Assembly (NCBI RefSeq): GCF_040276085.1
Contig: NZ_JBELOK010000003.1
Location: forward strand, 62,001-126,000
Length of the DNA stretch: 64,000 bases
Origin: Castellaniella sp040276085
Lineage (GTDB): Bacteria > Pseudomonadota > Gammaproteobacteria > Burkholderiales > Burkholderiaceae_B
Reading direction: 5' to 3'
Below are positions 1 to 7,815 of this stretch, piece by piece; within the stretch, counting starts at the first letter, position 1; every line of letters begins with the position of its first letter. The notes under the pieces were generated by a model. That model had not been told where the DNA came from, did no database searches, and saw nothing but the letters and a program-made list of their open reading frames with translations. The translations under genes and the position numbers were made by a program.

Positions 1-801
1 GCGGCTTAGCAGCGCCTCGTATAGTTTCTCGCCGTGCCGAGTACCAATAATCTGGATCGGGTGCTCTGGCTTACCCATCAGCTTGGTGATAGCGCGCGCC
101 AAGGTTTCGATTGTTGCTGCAGGAGCCTTCTGCACGAAGATATCACCATTATTGCCGTGTTCAAAAGCAAATAGCACCAGATCCACAGCGTCAGCCAATG
201 TCATCATGAAACGCGTCATGGCCGGGTCCGTAATTGTAATGGGTTCCCCCGCCAATACCTGCTGGACAAACAGCGGAATAACCGAGCCGCGTGACGCCAT
301 GACATTTCCGTAGCGCGTGCCGCAGATGACAGTACTCGTAGCCCGCAAATTGCGGCTTGCGGCCACCATCACCTTTTCCATCATTGCCTTGCTAATACCC
401 ATGGCATTGATGGGATAGACTGCTTTATCCGTGCTAAGACACACCACCCGACTAACGCCAGCGGCAATTGCTGCCTCTAAGACGTTTTCTGTACCCAGCA
501 CGTTGGTATACACAGCCTGCATTGGATAGAACTCGCAAGAGGGAACTTGCTTAAGGGCCGCCGAATGAAAAATGTAATCAACACCACGCATCGCTTGTTG
601 GACACTACGAAGGTCCCGAACATCACCAATATAGAATTTCAACTTGGAGCTGCTATAGCGTTTGCGCATGTCATCTTGCTTCTTCTCATCTCTACTAAAA
701 ATTCGGATTTCAGAAATATCAGTCCCAATGAATCGATTCAATACCGCATTTCCAAACGAACCCGTTCCACCCGTAATAAGGAGACTCTTATCTTTAAACA
801 T
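1..801 (-). CDS. fnlA: UDP-GlcNAc 4,6-dehydratase/epimerase, FnlA/CapE/WbjB type (3' end outside window)
   Basis: The protein, read leftward from ATG 801 (or ATG 804), opens MFKDKSLLITGGTGSFGNAV, a Rossmann GGTGSFG nucleotide-binding loop, followed by the family blocks FSRDEKKQDDMR, DYIFHSAALKQVPSCEFYP and LSTDKAVYPINAMGISKAMM. The usual YxxxK pair of extended SDRs reads MxxxK (MGISK), as known for CapE. The family converts UDP-GlcNAc to the 4-keto-6-deoxy sugar that begins UDP-L-FucNAc (or related) synthesis in the cytoplasm. At least 267 residues are visible and the C-terminus lies left of base 1. The start overlaps the end of the upstream glycosyltransferase gene by 8 bp, so the two are translationally coupled. 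FnlB- and FnlC-like partners would be expected to the left but cannot be seen. Confidence 0.88.
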   Translation of the reverse strand, partial: MFKDKSLLITGGTGSFGNAVLNRFIGTDISEIRIFSRDEKKQDDMRKRYSSSKLKFYIGDVRDLRSVQQAMRGVDYIFHSAALKQVPSCEFYPMQAVYTNVLGTENVLEAAIAAGVSRVVCLSTDKAVYPINAMGISKAMMEKVMVAASRNLRATSTVICGTRYGNVMASRGSVIPLFVQQVLAGEPITITDPAMTRFMMTLADAVDLVLFAFEHGNNGDIFVQKAPAATIETLARAITKLMGKPEHPIQIIGTRHGEKLYEALLSR

Positions 802-2017
802 CATCGCACCCAATAATAGAATTCAACAATTTTTCAATCTGCCTTTCTGAAGTCTTGAATCGAAGAATAAAATCCCTGGCCTCACTACCCTTCGCACGCA
901 GGCTAGTCCACGAGAGCCGCGACACCTCCGCCATTGCTCTTGCCATGCCATCAGCGTCAGGCTCTATGGAGAAGCAATACTTATAGTATTCGTCAGGAAT
1001 CCCATCCAATCGATACATCAAGACAGGCACACCAGATGTCATATATTCGATCACCTTAGACGGAAATGAATATTTAGTGTATTCAGAGTCATTATCCCGA
1101 GGATTTATTAACACCAAAGCGTCTCGCTGCAGATCCAAAACCCTTTCCCTGTCAATTTGACCTAGATAGTGTATTCGACAATTTAGACGTGATGCCTTAA
1201 TCACATATTCTCGATCATCGCCATCACCACAAATTATTAAATCACAATCGATCACGCCTGATTTGATGTAGGAATCAACAAGATTTCTTATCCCATATCG
1301 ACGATCCAAAGTCCCGGTGTACAGGAAATACCGCTTACTACCAGCCAATCCTTCAGAATACGGCTCTCGATTACTGTTGTCTGACATGCCCTCTATGACG
1401 ATTTTATTTGCCACCATAGGAAATTTGCTAGCCATCTGTTCTGTAATTACAACAACAGAATCCATTTGATTAACAATGTAGTAGGAGAGTTTAGACACAA
1501 TTCGCGAAATTCTTTCGCCTATCCCACGGCGGGCCGCCATATATTCTGGCAGATCGGGAACAATGACACAAAACTTCCCTCGTTTATTAAGGATCTTAGA
1601 AAGATAACATGCAATTAAAAATGGTAAGTGCATCGAATAACAAAATACATAATAATCTTCAGCTGCCCTCGCTGAGGACAATAGCCTAAACAACATCTTG
1701 GACGAAAGATACGTTCTGTGGAACAACTTTACAGCAGATAAATTAAAAAAAGGTACGTTAATGTATCGGATATTCCCTTCTAAACAACAGGCACTCAACG
1801 GCCGATAAAACAAATCCCTATATCGTCTTGGATAAGAACCAATGAAAGGCAAATTAATTACGATAACCTCGCCGATCAAGCCATTACGCGAGAGGCCATT
1901 AATATACCCCATTTGCAAAACGTTGGCGGCGGCTTGAAAACAGCCTATAGACTTCAATAGTACCGCCTCTCGCTCTGTTTGAGGGAGCACCCCTCCCAAA
2001 AAAATAATATCCATCAA
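794..2017 (-). CDS. Glycosyltransferase, GT4/GT-B type
   Basis: This is a 407-residue GT-B-type enzyme that transfers a sugar from a nucleotide donor to the growing lipid-linked repeat unit at the inner face of the membrane. The N-terminal half carries acceptor-domain features. The C-terminal half has the GT4 donor-site layout: a YTGTLDRRYGIRNLV start of the second Rossmann domain, ICGDGDDREYV, a YLGQIDRERVLDLQ block and a late E (SFPSKVIEYMTSGVPVL) that normally contacts the nucleotide sugar. Donor and acceptor cannot be read from sequence. Its start overlaps the polymerase gene by 4 bp (ATGA), and its end overlaps the dehydratase start. The codons are AT-rich like the rest of the cluster, unlike the high-GC genes to the right. 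Confidence 0.82.
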   Translation of the reverse strand: MMDIIFLGGVLPQTEREAVLLKSIGCFQAAANVLQMGYINGLSRNGLIGEVIVINLPFIGSYPRRYRDLFYRPLSACCLEGNIRYINVPFFNLSAVKLFHRTYLSSKMLFRLLSSARAAEDYYVFCYSMHLPFLIACYLSKILNKRGKFCVIVPDLPEYMAARRGIGERISRIVSKLSYYIVNQMDSVVVITEQMASKFPMVANKIVIEGMSDNSNREPYSEGLAGSKRYFLYTGTLDRRYGIRNLVDSYIKSGVIDCDLIICGDGDDREYVIKASRLNCRIHYLGQIDRERVLDLQRDALVLINPRDNDSEYTKYSFPSKVIEYMTSGVPVLMYRLDGIPDEYYKYCFSIEPDADGMARAMAEVSRLSWTSLRAKGSEARDFILRFKTSERQIEKLLNSIIGCDDV

Positions 2018-3057
2018 AAATAACCAATAAGTGAATTATATTTAAACAGAGGAATTACTGTAAACTCCAAAACCGGGATTAGAAAATAATAAAGGATATA
2101 AAAAGAGAACGCTAGTATATAAAAAGCGCACACTAACTTCTTATAATTTCCGCCCACACAGAAGACATTTATACAATAGGCTATATTTATAAATAATAAA
2201 ACCCTAAATAATCGTACAAAGACATCCGATTCAAAATATAATACCACTAGAGATAATGAAATGACGTTTAAATTCATAATAAAGATACTATCCCGGTCAC
2301 GCGGAATGCTGAGGACTAAACGCCCTCGGCAAATCGCCAAGTGCATTAAGAAAACACCCACGACAGAGAAAAAATTTAAAACCGTCAGAATTACTGCATT
2401 TTTTAAGGATTGACTATAAAACCGTAGATGCTCTGCCAGAGACTCCGGAAGCACATAACCCTTTCTTAAGATAATATACAAAGAATAAAACAGCACTAGG
2501 TAAGAAATTGCCACGCGCAATGGAATAACCCTCTCCCTAGGAATAATGAGAAGGATTAGGAAAAACATAAAAGATTGATGAACACTCGTGGCTAGTACTA
2601 TAGACAATAGGAATTTCAATCTACCATGGCTACTTATGTTTATGAAGGAAATAATCCCTTGCAGGAATATAGCAAATGCGAGCCCATTTCTTAATAATAC
2701 ATAGTCCAGAGGAAAAAGAAGCAAGGCGTATGCAAGCGTAGCCAAATATGGGCTAATAGAAAAAAAGACCAGAAACCTGAAGACCAACGCTAAAGTTATT
2801 GCAGACAACGTAATCTGGAAGTCCCGAAAGGAAAGCCCCAACTCGTTCGCAAGTATGTTAAGTCCACCATATCCAACCTCTAGGCCCCAGTCACTTAGTG
2901 TATCTCGAACGACATAATAATCATGATATGCGTTATAATCCCCGTTCCAATAATTCCAACCAGATAATATCCACATCATCAAAAACAATAAGATTGCCAA
3001 AAGTATGGAATTTATCCAACTATATGTAATCGTCCGCTTGATATTGCGTCTAATCAT
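2014..3057 (-). CDS. wzy: EpsG/Wzy-like polysaccharide repeat-unit polymerase
   Basis: The 347-residue protein is almost entirely hydrophobic, with about ten predicted membrane spans. Near the N-terminus it has the EpsG-family pattern GDYNAYHDYY followed by EVGYGGLN, polar loops that in this family face the periplasm. Such proteins polymerise lipid-linked repeat units in the Wzx/Wzy route. Wzy proteins are poorly conserved, so the call rests on topology, this short motif and position between glycosyltransferases and close to a flippase. The stop overlaps the next gene (GT4) by 4 bp. A 184-bp AT-rich gap separates it from the upstream gene, with no other coding potential that I could recognise. 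Confidence 0.72.
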   Translation of the reverse strand: MIRRNIKRTITYSWINSILLAILLFLMMWILSGWNYWNGDYNAYHDYYVVRDTLSDWGLEVGYGGLNILANELGLSFRDFQITLSAITLALVFRFLVFFSISPYLATLAYALLLFPLDYVLLRNGLAFAIFLQGIISFINISSHGRLKFLLSIVLATSVHQSFMFFLILLIIPRERVIPLRVAISYLVLFYSLYIILRKGYVLPESLAEHLRFYSQSLKNAVILTVLNFFSVVGVFLMHLAICRGRLVLSIPRDRDSIFIMNLNVISLSLVVLYFESDVFVRLFRVLLFINIAYCINVFCVGGNYKKLVCAFYILAFSFYILYYFLIPVLEFTVIPLFKYNSLIGYF

Positions 3058-3241
3058 ATTAGATTATGTTTTAAATGAGCATGCATTACAGGCTTGAATC
3101 CCTCTTTTTAGCGAGTTTGTCGCTCCCCTCGCATCGTTACCTTAAGTAATCGGATGACAATATGTACTGTTAAGTATCACCGTAATAGCCTTAACTTGAT
3201 GAGAACAACTCGTGTCAGGAGCATTGTTGAGATATGATAAA

Positions 3242-4249
3242 TCATTTTTTCTTGAGGAAGAAATTGAGTATGGTCACTCCAAATGGCACCCCAAGAACCT
3301 TCCTTACAAATCTCGAAACTATTGATCGGACCGAAAAAAACCGGGGGTTCAATATTATCTTAGCGACCTTCAGTTCAAAATTTCGATCTATAAGGAGTGT
3401 TGCAGGATGTTTAAGGGGAAATTCTAATGATTTAGTTTTTAGCCCGCAGAGCCGATCAACCATCACGTCACCGAGATCGTTCCCGCCGTGAGTCGCATTT
3501 AAATCAGCGCCTATGTTGCATATCTGGTTGTACTTCGGTGCAATGGCATACACATTATGAGCTCTCATACTGAAGGCCATTTGGTAGTCCCACGAATAGA
3601 ACATACCATTTTCTTCTTTAAAGCTAATCTCATAGTCGAGATTGTACTTATCTTGATAGTACAAGCGACCGTATAGATACTCAAACTTCAGCCGCCTGCG
3701 AATATAAGGGTTCTGCCAAAGCTTCAATTCGCCATCGTAAAATTTATTGAATTTTTCAGCCCATGACGCCCATCCACATGGCATCATATTCTTAGTGAAA
3801 ACATAACTAGAATCGTCTTCAGGAGAATAGTTCTCTAAATAATTAGTTCCGCAAACCCATAAGACACGCGCATCATCGGAGTATCTAAGCAACATTTCTT
3901 CACAAAATTTGAAGAATGTTATTTCTGGTAGATTATCATCTTCAAGGAATATGGCCACCTTTTCTCTTTTAAAAACCCATTTTGCACCGCCTGCTATATT
4001 TCTATATACCCCAATATTTTGTTCTTGATATCTGCGTATAACTTCACAGTCCCATGTAATTTCGCGTTCTATCAGAGCCCGACACTGGAGAACCATGTCA
4101 TGTTCTTTTGCATCTCGCCCACCATCTGAAAGCAAGTAAAGACGGGGAGGCTGTACCTCTGCGATCCGCCTTATTACTTGAAGTGGCTTATCTGCCCGTT
4201 TAAATAGAAACAAAACTACCGGTGTTGCGATCTGTTTGTCACTCGCCAT
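3242..4249 (-). CDS. GT-A-fold glycosyltransferase, HlpA/GNT-I-like
   Basis: The 335-residue protein starts with ATPVVLFLFKRADKPLQVI and YLLSDGGRD, the nucleotide-binding opening of GT-A enzymes. The metal-binding acidic motif appears as IFLEDDNLPEITFF, then MMPCGWASWAEKFNKFYDG, typical of proteins annotated as HlpA-like or GNT-I-like glycosyltransferases in O-antigen clusters. It is expected to be a soluble or peripheral cytoplasmic enzyme acting on the lipid-linked acceptor. Sugar specificity is unknown. It lies in the same leftward transcription unit, separated from the flippase gene by about 190 bp and from the polymerase by 184 bp, both AT-rich and without further genes. Confidence 0.75.
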   Translation of the reverse strand: MASDKQIATPVVLFLFKRADKPLQVIRRIAEVQPPRLYLLSDGGRDAKEHDMVLQCRALIEREITWDCEVIRRYQEQNIGVYRNIAGGAKWVFKREKVAIFLEDDNLPEITFFKFCEEMLLRYSDDARVLWVCGTNYLENYSPEDDSSYVFTKNMMPCGWASWAEKFNKFYDGELKLWQNPYIRRRLKFEYLYGRLYYQDKYNLDYEISFKEENGMFYSWDYQMAFSMRAHNVYAIAPKYNQICNIGADLNATHGGNDLGDVMVDRLCGLKTKSLEFPLKHPATLLIDRNFELKVAKIILNPRFFSVRSIVSRFVRKVLGVPFGVTILNFFLKKK

Positions 4250-4439
4250 TTCCCGACCTAGTATCCCTGAGTTATTTATCTACAGTGACCACGCAACGCG
4301 TTGCCAACCTAAACGCAGAAAGGTATAACCATCTACTCCTACAAGATTGAAAGTCACGATGTCACGGAGCACAAATACGTCGATAAAATTAACAAACGAT
4401 ATTTGAATTTTGGCTAGATATAGCACACCTTGATCCAAA

Positions 4440-5654
4440 TCATATTTTTGTTGATATCGACGGTATTTGATTAGATTTTTTCAAGTTTCGAATCTGCATT
4501 GAGCTATAAACTATTTCCGCAACTGCGGATACGACCAATGCTAAAATGATCGAATACATGTTAAATCTGATTAATAAGAATAGAGCGCATGCGAGAGAAA
4601 ATGAAAATATTGAAACTAACTGGTTCTTCAAAATTAGATCATACCTGTGTTGCGGAACAAACACAAAATATATAAATCCACCGACGACCAAAATAGTCAT
4701 TATGTTTATGCTTAATATTATAGATATGGGATAGGCATCGTATAATTCTGAAGCAAATTTCAGCCCCACCACCCACGCTCCAAAAAAAAGAACGAAGAGG
4801 ATGCATGCCACCCCCAAGTAGATCTCATATCTTATAATTTTTCGTACCTGCTCCACCTGTATTCGGCCAACAAGAGCAGGAAAGAGGGCGACATTTATAT
4901 TTGAAACTAAGATGCTGGGTATAGAAAATATCTTATTTGCCAGATCATAAATAGCAACCTCCTTCATCCCAAATAATACTCCGATTAGGGTTTCCACACT
5001 TCTTTGCTTTATTGAAGTAATTGCTGTAGACCAGAAAAATGGCTGAACATCCAAAATGATCTTCTTTATATCTGCAACCGATGGAGCCGGCAATCTACAG
5101 ACTATAACTGACATCGCTATCAGGAACAACACAACGCCAGAAATGATATTTGTAGATACGATTATTTGCGCGTAAATATATATATCACTACCTGTTTTGA
5201 CGAACAAAAATATTAATGGGAGGCCAATAATTTTAGCGGACAGTTGCACTGCTGTAACAATCCACATTTTTTGAGAACCATGAAAATACCACACGGGGAG
5301 AAAGACGGCGGAAAATGTATTGCAGAAACATATTAGAAGAATATATATATTATCCCTCATTATGGGAAATATGATTATTAGTAATAGGAATACGCCCGCC
5401 GCAGCGATCTGTAGTAATAATTTAGCTATCGTAACGCAAGATAACAGATGCGCATGGACGGCACGATTGTTTGCGTCGAGAGAAACCAATTTGGCAGCAT
5501 GGATATCGAATCCAAAACTTACAAACATGATGAAATATGACGCAACACTGGTACCAAAAACGAAACTGCCATATTGCTCTACCCCAACCGCACTAATTAC
5601 ATACGGATAGATCAATAGATAAAAAAAGGAATTCAGCACGTGAAGCGCCGTCAT
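4440..5654 (-). CDS. wzx: Wzx-type lipid-linked oligosaccharide flippase
   Basis: The 404-residue polytopic protein has about twelve hydrophobic segments and the N-terminal PYVISAVGVEQYGSFVFGTS pattern of MATE/MOP-superfamily Wzx flippases, which move undecaprenyl-PP-linked repeat units across the inner membrane. ATG 5654 is the first standard start. However, the frame stays open upstream to the stop at 5715-5717, and about 20 further residues rich in Lys precede this Met, as a normal Wzx N-terminus would. A purine-rich AAAAAGG lies about 20 bases before ATG 5654, better placed for an upstream non-standard start. This is the first gene in the surviving leftward cluster; next upstream is the IS5 wreck. 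Confidence 0.8.
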   Translation of the reverse strand: MTALHVLNSFFYLLIYPYVISAVGVEQYGSFVFGTSVASYFIMFVSFGFDIHAAKLVSLDANNRAVHAHLLSCVTIAKLLLQIAAAGVFLLLIIIFPIMRDNIYILLICFCNTFSAVFLPVWYFHGSQKMWIVTAVQLSAKIIGLPLIFLFVKTGSDIYIYAQIIVSTNIISGVVLFLIAMSVIVCRLPAPSVADIKKIILDVQPFFWSTAITSIKQRSVETLIGVLFGMKEVAIYDLANKIFSIPSILVSNINVALFPALVGRIQVEQVRKIIRYEIYLGVACILFVLFFGAWVVGLKFASELYDAYPISIILSINIMTILVVGGFIYFVFVPQHRYDLILKNQLVSIFSFSLACALFLLIRFNMYSIILALVVSAVAEIVYSSMQIRNLKKSNQIPSISTKI

Positions 5655-5809
5655 GTGCGAGTAATTCGCTATAACCTTTTTATTTTTATGAAGAATAGAT
5701 CGAATGATAGTTAGTTATCCATGAGAAATTTATCTCATTAATTTCAAGCCAAATTTCTGGCGATACGATGCCACGAATTTGGCTAAGGTAGTTCGCCCGG
5801 CGGGCCAGC

Positions 5810-5860
5810 TGTAATGATCCAGCACTTCCTGCCCCCCCCCCTTTTCACTGGGTCATTACA
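5810..5860. repeat. 12-bp inverted repeat enclosing a run of ten C
   Basis: TGTAATGATCCA at 5810-5821 is the reverse complement (one mismatch) of TGGGTCATTACA at 5849-5860. Between them is a homopolymer of ten cytosines (5832-5841). The pair looks like the ends of a mobile-element remnant or an imperfect hairpin. No gene lies between 5655 and about 5915, so this is the only structure I see there. Confidence 0.5.
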
Positions 5861-5914
5861 CAGCAGCCAGACCCTGGCGCCGAATCCGGGCAATAATTCA
5901 AGATAATAATAATT

Positions 5915-7140
5915 AAGGACTAACCCTGTTGCGAAAGATCATGCGCGGCAATCAGTTCACATTGCAGCCTGCTGCGCACAGCACCGCGCGGATGGCGTCA
6001 ACCATATGGTCTTTCAAATGACAGCGATTCATTCTATCAACGCATTTCAGATGACTATTCGTCGGCTTCACCGCCTACCACTGTTTAAGAATTTGGTACT
6101 CTTGGTTAGTGAGGCGTTTGAATTTACTCCGGTACAGGAGATTGCATTTCAAGACCTCCGCCTCCACACCCGGATAACCCAGATCTGCGTAGACGATCCG
6201 CGGCGGCACACCAGTCGCCTCAATCAGAGTGCTGGACTACTCCAACTGCTCAGCCAGCGTGTGGCCGTCATACGGATTACCCGGGAAGCTGCGAACACCT
6301 ACGATGAGGTTGCCATTCAGAGGTGTGGCGCTGCCGGCCTTTATCCTAAACTCATTAGGCGTCCGGGCTTTGCTATTCGAATTGCACTTCACTTCCTGAT
6401 CGCGCCAGGCATTGATCTTGTGTCGCTCCTTGCACATGGGGCCCCAACGGCTTCGCGCTTCAACCTCTGCACGCGTATCAGTAACATACCCAGGGCTTCC
6501 TGGCTGCTCTGCGGTAAGCACTGTCTTGCTACGCTCGATCCCGCGTGCCTGGTGCCCGGAAATCGTGTGCTGACGTTTGATCCCCTCGTACATGCGTCGG
6601 TGCTTTTTGGCATGCGGTTAGCGGGTCCTTTCTTGGACTGCTTCCGGCCTTCCTTGGCGTAGCTTTGCTTCAAGGTCATGCTGTAGGCCTTGGCCGCATC
6701 GTCGATCTTGGCGAATGCCACTTCCAGCAAGCGGCTGTCGGTGGGATGCGCCGCCGCCTCGGTATGCGCGGCGACACCCACAATGACTGTCTGTGTGGCC
6801 CGTTCAACCAAGCGCAGATTGACGGTCACCACCAGTGTCTGCACTAATAATTCCTCGACGCCTTCTCCCACCAACAGCCCTCGGAATCCACCAATGGTAC
6901 CGGGGTCTCAAGGCAAGCGATCCTCGAAATATTCCGAACCAAAAAGCACTGCCAGTTGAGGGAATCGCTCCAGAGGTCGCACACGCAATCATCACTTTCG
7001 TTAAAGATGTGTTGAGACACAAGAACGAAACCATCAGCCGCATCGACAGCCGCCTCCAATTCCCGCCAGAGAATATGCGCGGCGAACACAGCCAAGGGTT
7101 GTTGACCGCCAGCGTCGCGGGGTGCAGGCACGAGCGCTGG
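5915..7140 (-). mobile_element. IS5-family transposase, degenerate (multiple frameshifts)
   Basis: Read leftward in several frames, the segment reproduces a COG3039-like IS5 transposase in order. An N-terminal PLAVFAAHILWRELEAAV block (about 7095) is followed by FNESDD, then RPRYHWWIPRAVG, EELLVQTL, AAHPTDSRLLEVA (about 6740), NSKARTPNEFRIK, VGVRSFPGNPYDGHTLAEQLE (about 6240-6330), and finally MNRCHLKD...IRAVLCAAGCNVN ending near 5945. No single frame is open, so the element is dead. The family normally encodes a DDE transposase of about 330-480 residues. Recognisable terminal inverted repeats were not found. It lies directly against a truncated rfbB, so insertion followed by deletion is the likely history. 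Confidence 0.8.
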
Positions 7141-7144
7141 ACAG

Positions 7145-7270
7145 GTTATCCAAATTGCCCGCGTGGGTAAGCTTGTCCAGATTAACGATTGGTTCATTGC
7201 TTTGAACCACCCAATTAAGAGCAAAATTTGAACTGATAAATCCGGCCCCTCCAGTGATCAAAATAGTCAT
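7145..7270 (-). pseudogene. rfbB: 5' remnant of dTDP-glucose 4,6-dehydratase
   Basis: ATG 7270 opens MTILITGGAGFISSNFALNW and continues to LDKLTHAGNLDNL, the first 42 residues of RfbB/RmlB (usually about 350 residues). The family catalyses the second step of dTDP-L-rhamnose synthesis. After NLDNL the frame passes into IS5-derived sequence and similarity ends. Functional RfbB cannot be made from this copy. It marks the former first biosynthetic gene after the EPS regulator. Confidence 0.8.
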
Positions 7271-7331
7271 GCTATTTGCTTAGATTTCTGTCGTTCACAG
7301 CCACATTTAATTTTACAAATTACACTGAGCG

Positions 7332-7670
7332 CTAAGAGTCTTTGCCCGTCTCATGCTGCAGTTGTTTGATTTCCTGCTCCAGGGCTTCGTATTCCTGGCG
7401 CTTGATCTTTAAGAAATTGCGGGTCAGCTCCGCCTTGGCGGCAATCCCCGCGGGCGTCAGCAAATAGGCATAGGCCAGCTTGTTGTCGCTGTTTCTAAAG
7501 TTTTGTACCTTGATCAGGCCCTTATCCAGCAGTGCACGCATGCAATAGTTGGTTTTACCCAGGCTGATGCCCAGCGCACTGGCCAGCTCGCGCTGGTTCA
7601 GGCCGGGGTCGGCCTCCAGCAGGCGCAATACCTTTAGGTGGCTTTCTTGGTACAGGGGGGTCTGTCGCAT
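7332..7670 (-). CDS. MarR family EPS-associated transcriptional regulator
   Basis: The 112-residue winged-helix protein has ESHLKVLRLLEADPGLNQRE, then LASALGISLGKTNYCMRALL (helix-turn-helix recognition region), DKGLIKVQNF (wing) and a C-terminal coiled stretch of Glu/Lys/Gln. This is the exact layout of the small MarR-like family found at the head of exopolysaccharide or LPS clusters (TIGR04176 type). It is the first gene of the leftward polysaccharide unit. No Shine-Dalgarno is evident before ATG 7670 (the upstream bases are CCCCACATCACCCCC), which fits an RfaH-dependent leader, since RfaH can recruit ribosomes. An ops element lies 32 bp upstream. Confidence 0.85.
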   Translation of the reverse strand: MRQTPLYQESHLKVLRLLEADPGLNQRELASALGISLGKTNYCMRALLDKGLIKVQNFRNSDNKLAYAYLLTPAGIAAKAELTRNFLKIKRQEYEALEQEIKQLQHETGKDS

Positions 7671-7701
7671 GGGGGTGATGTGGGGCTTTTTGGGCTTTTG
7701 G

Positions 7702-7713
7702 CACGCTACCGCC
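7702..7713 (-). promoter_or_regulatory. ops element (RfaH recruitment site)
   Basis: The minus strand reads GGCGGTAGCGTG, an exact match to the enterobacterial ops consensus GGCGGTAGNNTG. It lies in the 5' leader of the leftward polysaccharide unit, 32 bp before the MarR start. In known systems RNA polymerase pauses here and the exposed non-template DNA loads RfaH. An rfaH homologue is encoded at 10828-11334. Confidence 0.8.
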
Positions 7714-7739
7714 GTGCTGTGACACGGTCAGCAAGCGCA

Positions 7740-7776
7740 GGTGATGTTCATCAAATGAACGTGATAATACATCACC
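7740..7776. promoter_or_regulatory. Nested inverted repeats, probable operator/promoter of the EPS unit
   Basis: GGTGATGT (7740-7747) pairs perfectly with ACATCACC (7769-7776). Inside it GTTCAT (7746-7751) pairs with ATGAAC (7755-7760) across three bases. On the minus strand TATTAT (7764-7769) could be a -10 box, placing the ops element about 45-55 bases into the transcript. The adjacent MarR-type regulator is a natural candidate ligand. Promoter assignment is inference. Confidence 0.5.
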
Positions 7777-7815
7777 CGGCTGCTGTGTTACATGTTTAAA
7801 ACGTCAAGATTAGTA

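Noticed and set aside
6006..6662. 218-codon plus-strand frame as a gene
   Set aside because: It is antisense to the decayed IS5 transposase and has no family resemblance of its own.
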